Shown: positions 34,072-40,789 of the stretch, piece after piece
Numbering within the stretch: position 1 is the first letter of the stretch
Layout of the letters: every line of letters starts with the position of its first letter
Source: JANQEA01 sp964466035
GTDB taxonomy: Bacteria > Bipolaricaulota > Bipolaricaulia > UBA7950 > UBA9294
Assembly: GCA_964466035.1 (NCBI GenBank)
Contig: CAYXLR010000015.1
Coordinates: 1 to 51,274 of the forward strand
Reading direction: 5' to 3'
DNA: 51,274 bases
The notes under the pieces: generated by a model
Told to the model about the DNA's origin: nothing
The model's input: the letters and a program-made list of their open reading frames with translations, nothing else
Database searches by the model: none
Position numbers and translations under genes: made by a program

Positions 34072-34692
34072 TCAGAGGAGGGATTCGACCAGATTCCGCG
34101 ACAGGCGGTTCGGGTGGCCGGCGAAGCGAACGATTCCGTCCCGATCGATGACGAACGTCCGCGGAATCCCGAGGACGCCGTAGTCGCCGGCGACGGCCCG
34201 CGCCTGGGTGAGGGACCCATACAGCGGAACGAGAGCCGCGTAGTCCCTCGAGGCGACGTACGACCGAGCCTCGGTCTCGGTCCGGTCGAGACTGACGCCG
34301 ACCAGGATGACTTCGTCGCCGAGATCGCGGGCCATCGCCTCGAGCGACGGCATCGAAAGGCGGCACGGGACGCACCAGCTGGCCCAGAAGTCGAGGATGA
34401 CCACGCGGCCGGCGTAGTCCGCCAGGGAGATCGACGCGCCGTCGAGGGTCGGGAGGGCGAACGAAGGAGCGACGTCTCCGACGCGGTGGCCGACGACCGG
34501 CGTGCTCGAATCGGACACGGAATCCGATCCGGGCGGGCCGGCGAGCCCGGGGACCGACGTGTCGACGGGGGTCGGCTCTGCGCTCCTCATCTGAAGGAGG
34601 CAGAGCGCGGCGATCATCGCCGCGACGACGACGGACGCGCCGACGACTCCGACCCACCAGAGCTTCGACCTTCGGGCTCGCTCGTTCTCCAT
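34072..34692 (-). CDS. TlpA/ResA-like membrane-anchored thioredoxin
   Basis: A 206-residue thiol-disulfide oxidoreductase held in the membrane by an N-terminal helix (about residues 11-34), with its catalytic domain outside. After a Pro/Ser-rich linker the AhpC/TSA-Redoxin fold begins (GDVAPSFALPTLDGASISLA), with the active site WASWCVPCR and the cis-Pro region YGVLGIPRTFVIDRDG. The WCxPC motif is typical of TlpA/ResA proteins that reduce extracytoplasmic disulfides, for example in cytochrome c maturation; no cytochrome genes are near. ATG 34692 is the only start that leaves the membrane anchor complete. Confidence 0.9.
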   Translation of the reverse strand: MENERARRSKLWWVGVVGASVVVAAMIAALCLLQMRSAEPTPVDTSVPGLAGPPGSDSVSDSSTPVVGHRVGDVAPSFALPTLDGASISLADYAGRVVILDFWASWCVPCRLSMPSLEAMARDLGDEVILVGVSLDRTETEARSYVASRDYAALVPLYGSLTQARAVAGDYGVLGIPRTFVIDRDGIVRFAGHPNRLSRNLVESLL

Positions 34693-34869
34693 GCTCCTCT
34701 GTCGCTGCTCGGATCTCGCTTTGTGCTGAGGTCCCGCCTATCATCGACGGGGGCAGCGGTAAAGACAAGGGGGTGCGAGCGTGAACGAGCGAACGTGGAT
34801 CTGGGGCGGTCTGGCCGCCGTCGGTTCGAGGGAACGGGGCAGCGCGTGCCCCGCGAGCGACGGCGACGA

Positions 34870-35823
34870 CTAGCCCGTCAGCAGGGCGAGGAGGCGGTAG
34901 AGACCGTACGAGAAGAGGCCGGCGGCGGTCGGCGTCGCCACCCATCCGACGGCGATCCCGCCGATCGTCCGCATCCGAACGGTGCGTACGCCGTGGAGGA
35001 TCCCGACCCCGATTACCGCTCCGACGATCGCCTGCGACGTCGACACGGGGATCCCGACGATCGAGAAGAAGTGCACCGCCAGCGCGGCGGCCGTCTGGGC
35101 GGAGAACGCGCTCACCGTGTCGAGCGGCGTGATCCCGCTGCCGACGGTCTGCGTCACCCGCCGTCCGAACGTCAGCACGCCCACGGCCAGGGCCGCGCCC
35201 CCGAGCAGGCTCATCCAAGCCGGCTCGATCTCGAGGTTGGTGATCGGCCCCATCGCCGTTCCGACGTGGTTCGCGCCCAAGGAGAACGAGATGTAGCACG
35301 CGCTCAGGATGAGAAGGGCGCTCGGCAGGCGCTGCCAGACGGACCGCTGGCCGGCCCGCCTCAACAGCGACCGGGAGACCAGGTAGATGACCACCGCCAT
35401 GATCCCGACGAGGATCGGGCAGATCAGCCAGACCTCCGCGATCCGAACGAGCGCGCTCGCGTCCAGGTCGGCGCCGACGGCCAGTCCGACGCCGGCGACG
35501 CCCCCGACGATCGCCTGCGACGTCGACACCGGTACCCGGAGCAGCGTCGCGATGGTGACGAAGACCCCGGCCGAGAGCATCGCGGTGAAGACGGCGAGCG
35601 ACGGAAGCTCGGACGTGGCGATCCCCCTGCCGACGGTGCTCATGACCTCCCCCCCTTGGAGAAGGGCTCCGAGGAACGCGAAGCCGGCGACCAACAGGAC
35701 GGCGCGCCGGTAGCCGAGGAGGCCGGAGCCGACCGTCGTGCCGACGCAGTTGCCGGCGTCGTTGGCGCCGATGTTCCAACCGACGTACGCTCCGGCGAGG
35801 AAGAGGGGGATCAGGCCGATCAT
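34870..35823 (-). CDS. pit: PiT-family inorganic phosphate transporter
   Basis: A 317-residue integral membrane protein, a symporter of phosphate (with Na+ or H+). The family's inverted duplication is plain: GWNIGANDAGNCVGTTVGSG and FSLGANHVGTAMGP, each followed by LRVPVSTSQAIVGGV or VGIPVSTSQAIVGAV. About eight to nine membrane helices. It is short compared with E. coli PitA (499) but normal for many bacteria and archaea. No phoU-like gene is adjacent. The start is ATG 35823. Confidence 0.93.
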   Translation of the reverse strand: MIGLIPLFLAGAYVGWNIGANDAGNCVGTTVGSGLLGYRRAVLLVAGFAFLGALLQGGEVMSTVGRGIATSELPSLAVFTAMLSAGVFVTIATLLRVPVSTSQAIVGGVAGVGLAVGADLDASALVRIAEVWLICPILVGIMAVVIYLVSRSLLRRAGQRSVWQRLPSALLILSACYISFSLGANHVGTAMGPITNLEIEPAWMSLLGGAALAVGVLTFGRRVTQTVGSGITPLDTVSAFSAQTAAALAVHFFSIVGIPVSTSQAIVGAVIGVGILHGVRTVRMRTIGGIAVGWVATPTAAGLFSYGLYRLLALLTG

Positions 35824-36004
35824 CGTCGGCCCCCTCGAAAGATCCCGGTACGAAGCGGCTCTCGTTCGGTGCTCCTGCCGGCACGGCGCGTCATGGACCT
35901 CGGTCTCCTATCGACGGGGCGGACCCCTACGGCGAGTTGATTGCGATTTATAGACTATACAGAACTCCGATGCACGCGGCAGCCTCCCGCGCCGCGACCG
36001 GAGC

Positions 36005-36013
36005 TGCTATGAT
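36005..36013 (+). promoter_or_regulatory. Extended -10 element before the 6-phosphogluconate dehydrogenase gene
   Basis: TGC-TATGAT (hexamer 36008-36013, 5 of 6) lies 38 nt before the ATG at 36052. No good -35 is visible at 16-18 nt. An AT-rich patch at 35936-35966 lies further up in the same 228-nt gap. Confidence 0.32.
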
Positions 36014-36051
36014 GGGGAAACGTAGGCGCGGTCCGTTCGGAAGGGGATCGA

Positions 36052-37614
36052 ATGACAGAAGCGGAGTTCGGCGTCGTCGGCCTCGGCGTCATGGGGCGGA
36101 ACCTGGCGCTCAACGCGGAGGGTCGCGGCTACACCGTGGCCGTGTTCAACCGGTCGACCGAGCGGACGAAGGCGTTCGCGTCCGAGCACCCGGGCCGCCG
36201 GATCGTTCCCGCGTTCGGCCTATCGGGGTTCGTGGCGTCGCTTCTCCCCCCTCGGAAGATCCTGCTGATGGTGAAGGCCGGTCCGCCGACCGACGCCGTC
36301 CTTTCCGAACTCCTTCCGCTTCTCGATCGGGGCGACGTCGTCGTCGACGGCGGGAACGCGCGGTCCGAGGACACGGAGCGACGCCTGGAGACGGCGGAGG
36401 GGCTCGGCGTGCACTACCTCGGCGCCGGGATCTCCGGCGGGGCGGAGGGGGCGCTTCACGGCCCGTCGATCATGCCGGGAGGAAGCGAAGAAGCGTACGC
36501 GATCGCCGGATCGATCCTCGAGGCGATCGCCGCGGACGGCCCCGATGGGACCTGCTGCGCGTACCTGGGCCCGGGATCGGCGGGGCACTACGTCAAGACG
36601 GTCCACAACGGGATCGAGTACGCGATCATGCAGGCGCTCGCCGAGGCGTACGACCTGATGGCACGCGGGCTCGGCCTGCCGCCGGACGGGATCGCCGACG
36701 TCTTCGACGGGTGGAACCGCGGCGCGCTGGCGTCGTACCTGGTGGAGATCGCCGGGAGGAGCCTCCGAACGATCGATCCGGAGACCGGCGGGCCGCTGAT
36801 CGAGTCGATCCTCGACACGGCGGAACAGAAGGGGACCGGGAAGCGGTCGAGCCAATCGGCGCTCGACCTCGGATCGCCGGCCCCGACGATCGCCGCGGCG
36901 GTGTTCGCGCGGATCCTGTCCTCGCTGAAGGGCGAGCGGGTCGCGGCGTCCCGGCTGCTCGCCGGCCCGCCGTCGGCCGGGTCGCGGCTGGACCTCGACG
37001 ATCTGTACAGCGCGGTGTACCTGACGAGCGTCGGCGCGTTCGGCGAGGGGTTCCGACAGCTCCGGGCCGCCTCCGCGGCGCGCGGGTACGGGCTCGACCT
37101 GGCCGAGGTCGCGAGGGTCTGGACGGCCGGCTGCATCCTCCGTAGTGCGCTGCTCGGTCCGATCCGCGCCGCGTTCGTCGAATCGCCCGATCTTTCCCAT
37201 CTGATCGTCGCGGAGCCGTTCCGGTCGACGTGGAACGAGCGCCACGCCGGGCTCCGGCGCGCGGTCGTCTTCGCGCACCGGTACGGGATTCCGGTCCCGG
37301 CGATGGGCGCGACGCTGAACGGCCTCGACGGGTACCGAACGGAACGGCTCCCGGCGAACCTGATCCAGGCGCAGCGTGACTATTTCGGGGCGCACACGTA
37401 CCGACGAGTCGACCGAGAGGGGAGCTTTCACACCGATTGGGACGCCGCCGAGAAGGCGGCCCGCGACGACGAGTATCCGACCCCCCGGACGTCGACGGAC
37501 CACGGTCCGACGCCTAGAAGCGATCTCGGAAGCGGTGCCAGACGAGGCTCAGCCCGAACAGGATCACCGCAATCGGCCACAGACGACCGACCTCGGACCA
37601 GGCGCTCCAGCTGA
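36052..37614 (+). CDS. gnd: 6-phosphogluconate dehydrogenase with a C-terminal extension
   Basis: Oxidative decarboxylation of 6-phosphogluconate to ribulose 5-phosphate, giving NADPH. Seen: Rossmann motif VVGLGVMGRNLALN, GAGISGGAEGALHGPSIMPG, the substrate-binding GHYVKTVHNGIEYAIMQ, and the C-terminal GSFHTDW near residue 460 (usually close to the end). The protein has 520 residues against about 470-480. The final 55 are hydrophilic, rich in R, S, T, P and D, and do not look like a domain. The last 101 nt run through the 3' end of an opposite-strand gene. A frameshift or lost stop near 37445-37515 is possible. Otherwise the enzyme appears complete. Confidence 0.92.
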   Translation: MTEAEFGVVGLGVMGRNLALNAEGRGYTVAVFNRSTERTKAFASEHPGRRIVPAFGLSGFVASLLPPRKILLMVKAGPPTDAVLSELLPLLDRGDVVVDGGNARSEDTERRLETAEGLGVHYLGAGISGGAEGALHGPSIMPGGSEEAYAIAGSILEAIAADGPDGTCCAYLGPGSAGHYVKTVHNGIEYAIMQALAEAYDLMARGLGLPPDGIADVFDGWNRGALASYLVEIAGRSLRTIDPETGGPLIESILDTAEQKGTGKRSSQSALDLGSPAPTIAAAVFARILSSLKGERVAASRLLAGPPSAGSRLDLDDLYSAVYLTSVGAFGEGFRQLRAASAARGYGLDLAEVARVWTAGCILRSALLGPIRAAFVESPDLSHLIVAEPFRSTWNERHAGLRRAVVFAHRYGIPVPAMGATLNGLDGYRTERLPANLIQAQRDYFGAHTYRRVDREGSFHTDWDAAEKAARDDEYPTPRTSTDHGPTPRSDLGSGARRGSARTGSPQSATDDRPRTRRSS

Positions 37615-37702
37615 GCACGCCGGTCGTGTTTAGCAGAAGGACGACGCCCGCGGCGACGATCAGTAGCGGAAGGATCACGCCGCTCAGTCTACGAGTCTTC
37701 AC
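37514..37702 (-). CDS. Small two-TM protein, LiaF/DUF5668-like
   Basis: A 62-residue membrane protein: a basic start MKTRRLSG, helix 1 (VILPLLIVAAGVVLLLNTTG), a short loop with Trp (SWSAWSEVGRLWP), helix 2 (IAVILFGLSLVW) and a basic tail. The pattern, with a W-x(2)-[IL]-WP-[IL] turn, is that of LiaI/LiaF-type transmembrane (DUF5668) segments found next to PspC domains. GTG 37702 follows GGAGG at 8 nt. It overlaps the PspC gene by 14 nt. Part of the gene also lies inside the 3' extension of gnd on the other strand. Confidence 0.72.
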   Translation of the reverse strand: MKTRRLSGVILPLLIVAAGVVLLLNTTGVLSWSAWSEVGRLWPIAVILFGLSLVWHRFRDRF

Positions 37703-37952
37703 GTCGACCACCTCCCGTAAGCCAGCGCCAGAGGAACGCCACACCGACGAGGATCAGCAGCGCGGGCCAAAGCGTGCCGAACGCGATCCAGCTCAACCAG
37801 GGAATCCCGAGGTTGCGCAGCAGGTAGACGACCCCGAGGACGACGAGGATCAGGCGGATCAGATTCGGATCGGCGTCGAAGTAGTCGCCCAACCCGCCGC
37901 AGACTCCGCCGAGCATCGAATCGGACGCGCTCCGGTAGAGCTTGTTGGCCAC
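37689..37952 (-). CDS. pspC: PspC-domain membrane protein
   Basis: An 87-residue protein with the PspC signature: KLYRSASDSMLGGVCGGLGDYFDADPNLIR. Two hydrophobic stretches follow (LIRLILVVLGVVYLLRNLGIP; LWPALLILVGVAFLWRWL). PspC proteins sense or respond to envelope stress, with PspA/PspB in E. coli or with Lia-type proteins elsewhere. No pspA is in the window. Upstream in-frame starts add a hydrophilic tail, so GTG 37952 (VANKLYRS) is preferred. It is coupled to the two-TM gene downstream. Confidence 0.87.
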   Translation of the reverse strand: MANKLYRSASDSMLGGVCGGLGDYFDADPNLIRLILVVLGVVYLLRNLGIPWLSWIAFGTLWPALLILVGVAFLWRWLTGGGRREDS

Positions 37953-38025
37953 GGCCTCTCTCCCTTCGGTCCGGGATCGAACGGGAGTGTAGCACAACGG
38001 AACGGAACGTCGCCAAGGCCGGTCG

Positions 38026-38529
38026 CTACGCCGAACGGGTGAAGGACGTGACCAGAACGACGACGAGGATGATCACCGGGGAGACGAGCGACAGGAGGCG
38101 GCCGATCCGCGGTGCCGTCCGCTTCCGGAGGAGCGCCCGAAAAAGGAGCGCCCCGACGACGAAGCTCAGCGTCACCGCGATCCACTGCATCGAGAGCCGC
38201 CAGACGAAGGGGCGGGAGGCGAGGGCGCGGACGGCCAGCCAGACCGAGGCGGCGATTCCCGCGACCCACGCGAGCGCGAAGAGGGTGAGAGCGCGGTTCC
38301 CGAAGACCGGCATTCTCCAGGTGAGGATCCCGGCCCAGACGGCGAGCAGCGATCCCCCGAGGATCCAGACGGCGACGAGCTGAAGCGGCTCCACCGGGAC
38401 GACGACGTGGGCCGACAGGAGGAGGAGCGACAGAAAGGCGCCTCCGGCGGCGACGGAGAAGCAGCGCGCGGCCGCCGTCCGCGACGGTCTTCGGATCTCG
38501 GGCATTCGGGGCTTGTTCGTCGGGGCCAT
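38026..38529 (-). CDS. Multi-pass membrane protein of unknown function
   Basis: A 167-residue protein with about five membrane helices: near residues 23-44, 52-72, 82-106, 116-138 and 145-162. The N-terminus is basic (PRMPEIRRPSRTAAAR). I recognise no family and no conserved polar motif inside the helices. It follows the small stress-like membrane genes on the same strand and is divergent from the flavoprotein pair. ATG 38529 was chosen because the frame upstream is not hydrophobic and resembles noise. Confidence 0.6.
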   Translation of the reverse strand: MAPTNKPRMPEIRRPSRTAAARCFSVAAGGAFLSLLLLSAHVVVPVEPLQLVAVWILGGSLLAVWAGILTWRMPVFGNRALTLFALAWVAGIAASVWLAVRALASRPFVWRLSMQWIAVTLSFVVGALLFRALLRKRTAPRIGRLLSLVSPVIILVVVLVTSFTRSA

Positions 38530-38655
38530 CCCTCTTCGCGAGCGTAGCCCGGCCGCGCCTGCGGGAGAAGGCGATATGTCTCCGCGAGACGGGACGATCG
38601 CGCGCGATCGAGGGCGGGTGGTGCCGGGCGAGCGGTTGCGATAGCATGGCCCGCG

Positions 38656-39237
38656 ATGGAGAAGGCGTTGATCCTCGACGGAGGCCTCGACGACGGCGCG
38701 CTGACGCGCGGTCCCGGGGAGATCGCGGCCGACGTCCTCCGGCGCGCCGGCTGGCAGGTGGAGGCGTTGATCCTCCGCGGGATCGACATCGCGCCGTGCC
38801 TCGGCTGCTTCGACTGCTGGGTGAAGACGCCGGGCGTCTGCGTGATCGACGACGCCGGCCGGGACGTCGCCCGCCGGATGATCCGGTCCGATCTGCTCGT
38901 CTACCTCACCCCGCTCACCTTCGGCGGGTATTCCTCGGAGCTGAAGAAGGCGCTCGATCGCTCGATCCCGAACATCTCGCCGCTCTTCCGCCTCGCGCGG
39001 GGCGAGGTTCATCACGTGAGGCGGTACGCGCGGAGTCCGCGGGTGGTCGGAATCGGCGTCTGCGCCTCGGGGCCGCCCGACCCGGAGGAGGAGGAGCTGT
39101 TCGAGACCCTGGTCCATCGAAACGCGATCAACCTGCACGCCCCGACGGACGGGGCGACGGTGATCTGCGTTGCGGAGGACGACGAGGCCCAACGAGAGCG
39201 CGTCGAGCGGGCGATTACGGGGGTGATCGGGGCGTGA
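38656..39237 (+). CDS. Iron-sulfur flavoprotein (Isf-like, flavodoxin fold)
   Basis: A 193-residue protein of the NADPH-dependent FMN reductase family. Near residue 48 it carries a compact cysteine motif C-x2-C-x2-C-x7-C (PCLGCFDCWVKTPGVC), which in archaeal and clostridial Isf proteins binds a [4Fe-4S] cluster beside FMN. LVYLTPLTFGGYSSELKKAL is the second FMN loop. The first phosphate loop (LDGGLDDGALTRG) departs from the usual SPR/NS pattern. Isf proteins are reported in anaerobes, handling electrons from ferredoxin or reducing oxygen species. The next gene overlaps by 4 nt. Confidence 0.8.
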   Translation: MEKALILDGGLDDGALTRGPGEIAADVLRRAGWQVEALILRGIDIAPCLGCFDCWVKTPGVCVIDDAGRDVARRMIRSDLLVYLTPLTFGGYSSELKKALDRSIPNISPLFRLARGEVHHVRRYARSPRVVGIGVCASGPPDPEEEELFETLVHRNAINLHAPTDGATVICVAEDDEAQRERVERAITGVIGA

Positions 39238-39893
39238 GCGACGGAGGCGGACGCGTGCTCCTCCTCGTCGGGAGCCCGAAAGGGCTCGAGGAGAGCGACT
39301 CGGCCCGGATCGGCCGGACGCTCGTCGACCGGCTCGAGGGCCGCGGCTGGACGAGCGAGGCGGTGCATCTGCACGCCGCGGTCCGGACGGAGGAGGGTCG
39401 TCGAGAACTGCTCGACGCGATCGACCGGGCGTCCGTCGTGTTGTTCGCCGCCCCGCTCTACGTCGACTCCCTTCCCGCCCCGGCGATCCGCGCGCTTGAG
39501 GCGATCGCCGCGCACAGACGGACGGGGAGCGTCTCGCGGGTCCCGCGGTTCGTCGCGCTCATCCGCTGCGGTTTCGTCGAACCAAGTCAGAACGACACCT
39601 GCCAGCGGATCCTCCAGCGGTTCGCGGAGCGCGCCGGCTTCGAGTGGCTCACGGGCGTCTCGTTGGGCGGCGGCGGGCGGATCCCGAAGCGGGTTCGCGA
39701 TGCGCTCGACATCCTGGCCGAGGCGCTCGATCTGGAGATCCTCGTTCCCGACGAGGTCGAGCGGCTGACGCGGAAGCCGCTGATGCCGAGCTGGCTGTAC
39801 GTCGTCGTCGGCAACTTCATGTGGAGGCGGTGGGCCGCCAGGAACGGGGTGAAGGATCGGCTTCGCGACCGACCGTACGACCTCGATTCCTAG
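39234..39893 (+). CDS. Flavodoxin-fold NAD(P)H oxidoreductase-like protein
   Basis: A 219-residue protein. VLLLVGSPKGLEESDSARIG is a flavodoxin-like phosphate loop, and VVLFAAPLYVDSLPAPAIRAL matches the second FMN loop of NADPH-dependent FMN reductases. It lacks the Isf cysteine cluster of its partner. The C-terminus (PSWLYVVVGNFMWRRWAARN) is amphipathic or hydrophobic and may touch a membrane. GTG 39234 overlaps the stop of the upstream flavoprotein, so the two probably work together, one carrying a cluster and one not (inference). Confidence 0.72.
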   Translation: MSDGGGRVLLLVGSPKGLEESDSARIGRTLVDRLEGRGWTSEAVHLHAAVRTEEGRRELLDAIDRASVVLFAAPLYVDSLPAPAIRALEAIAAHRRTGSVSRVPRFVALIRCGFVEPSQNDTCQRILQRFAERAGFEWLTGVSLGGGGRIPKRVRDALDILAEALDLEILVPDEVERLTRKPLMPSWLYVVVGNFMWRRWAARNGVKDRLRDRPYDLDS

Positions 39894-39937
39894 CTCGGGA
39901 ACGGGCGATTCCGCCTCCCGCGGATGGGGTCGGTGGA

Positions 39938-40393
39938 CTACTCCTCCTCGTCCGACCAGTCGCGGATCTTCTGCTTGATCTTCCGCTCGATGTGCTCCCC
40001 GAGGTCGTCCCAGTCGATCTCCTCGTCGACGCCGACCCAGCGGCTGAGGCCGCGTTTGATCTTCGCCTCGATTCGCTCCCCGAGGTCGTCCTCGTCCTCG
40101 ACCCATCGCGACACCCGCCGCCGGATCCTCCGCTCGATGCGGTCGCCGAGATCGCTCCAATCGCGGCTCGATCGAATCCGCTTCGAGAGCACGGGCTGCA
40201 CGCCGATGCCCGCCCACGCGAACAGGACGATGAGGAGGAACCAGAGCCCGGCGGCCTGCCAGTAGCTCAGCTTGACGGCGACCAGCGCGAGCTGATCGAC
40301 GACGATCGAGTTCCACAACAGCTGGATGATCCAGCTGAAGAAGAAGAACGCGGCGACTCCGCCGCCCGTGATCGCGCCTCGCAACAGCTTCAT
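39938..40393 (-). CDS. Two-TM membrane protein with charged helical repeats
   Basis: A 151-residue protein. Residues 1 to about 75 hold two membrane helices (GGVAAFFFFSWIIQLLWNSI; AAGLWFLLIVLFAWAGIGV) and are nearly identical to the product of the next gene upstream. The remainder is a charged tail with three repeats of about 25 residues: DLGDRIERRIRRRVSRWV, DLGERIEAKIKRGLSRWV, DLGEHIERKIKQKIRDWS. Each looks like an amphipathic helix with alternating acidic and basic faces. I know no named family. ATG 40393 lies 6 nt after GGAGGG; ATG 40399 is too close to it. Confidence 0.7.
   Translation of the reverse strand: MKLLRGAITGGGVAAFFFFSWIIQLLWNSIVVDQLALVAVKLSYWQAAGLWFLLIVLFAWAGIGVQPVLSKRIRSSRDWSDLGDRIERRIRRRVSRWVEDEDDLGERIEAKIKRGLSRWVGVDEEIDWDDLGEHIERKIKQKIRDWSDEEE
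40200..40393. repeat. Tandem duplication, copy 1
   Basis: This segment and 40478-40671 are near-identical over about 194 bp at a fixed offset of 278 nt, with roughly a dozen differences by eye and long exact runs. It covers the two-TM coding part of the two small membrane genes. The differences are partly synonymous. Confidence 0.9.
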
Positions 40394-40434
40394 GTCCATC
40401 CCTCCGTTTCCGTTCTCGTTGCCTCGAGCCCTGG

Positions 40435-40671
40435 TCAGTCGACGAACCGACGCCACTGCTTCGACATCGTCGGCGCGACGCCGATGCCGGCCCACGCGAA
40501 CAGGATGATGAGGAGGAACCAGAGCCCGGCGGCCTGCCAGTAGCTCAGCTTGACGGCGACCAGCGCGAGCTGATCGACGACGATCGAGTTCCACAACAGC
40601 TGGATGATCCAACTGAAGAAGAAGAACGCCGCGATCCCACCACCCGTGATTGCGCCTTTCAATAGCTTCAT
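40435..40671 (-). CDS. Two-TM membrane protein, short paralogue
   Basis: A 78-residue protein nearly identical to the first 75 residues of the gene at 39938-40393 but ending APTMSKQWRRFVD, without the charged repeat tail. Two helices as in its paralogue, with SIVVDQLALVAVKLSYWQ between them. ATG 40671 (MKLLKG) matches the start of the paralogue; a GTG 12 nt upstream overlaps the GGAGG ribosome-binding site. The pair lies head to tail with a 41-nt gap, so it arose by recent tandem duplication followed by loss or gain of the tail. Confidence 0.7.
   Translation of the reverse strand: MKLLKGAITGGGIAAFFFFSWIIQLLWNSIVVDQLALVAVKLSYWQAAGLWFLLIILFAWAGIGVAPTMSKQWRRFVD
40478..40671. repeat. Tandem duplication, copy 2
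   Basis: Second copy of the segment at 40200-40393, offset 278 nt, covering almost all of the short two-TM gene. Confidence 0.9.
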
Positions 40672-40713
40672 GTCTCTCGCCACCTCCGTCTTTGTTGGCC
40701 TTCGATAGGCGGT

Positions 40714-40722
40714 ATTGTATCA
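40714..40722 (-). promoter_or_regulatory. Extended -10 element for the tandem two-TM genes
   Basis: On the minus strand TGA-TACAAT (hexamer 40719-40714, 5 of 6, with the TGn extension) lies 42 nt before the ATG at 40671. No clear -35 at 16-18 nt. Confidence 0.33.
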
Positions 40723-40789
40723 CCCGTCAGTCGAGGGAGGCGAGCGATCGGTTCAACGTCGAACCGTCGCGACACCGCCGGATCTCTGG

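Noticed and set aside
34781..34873. 30-codon GTG frame beside the PiT gene (starts MNERTWIWGG)
   Set aside because: It has a reasonable Shine-Dalgarno, and the Trp-rich start could be the remnant of a membrane protein. However, it is too short, ends inside the pit gene and has no recognisable similarity.
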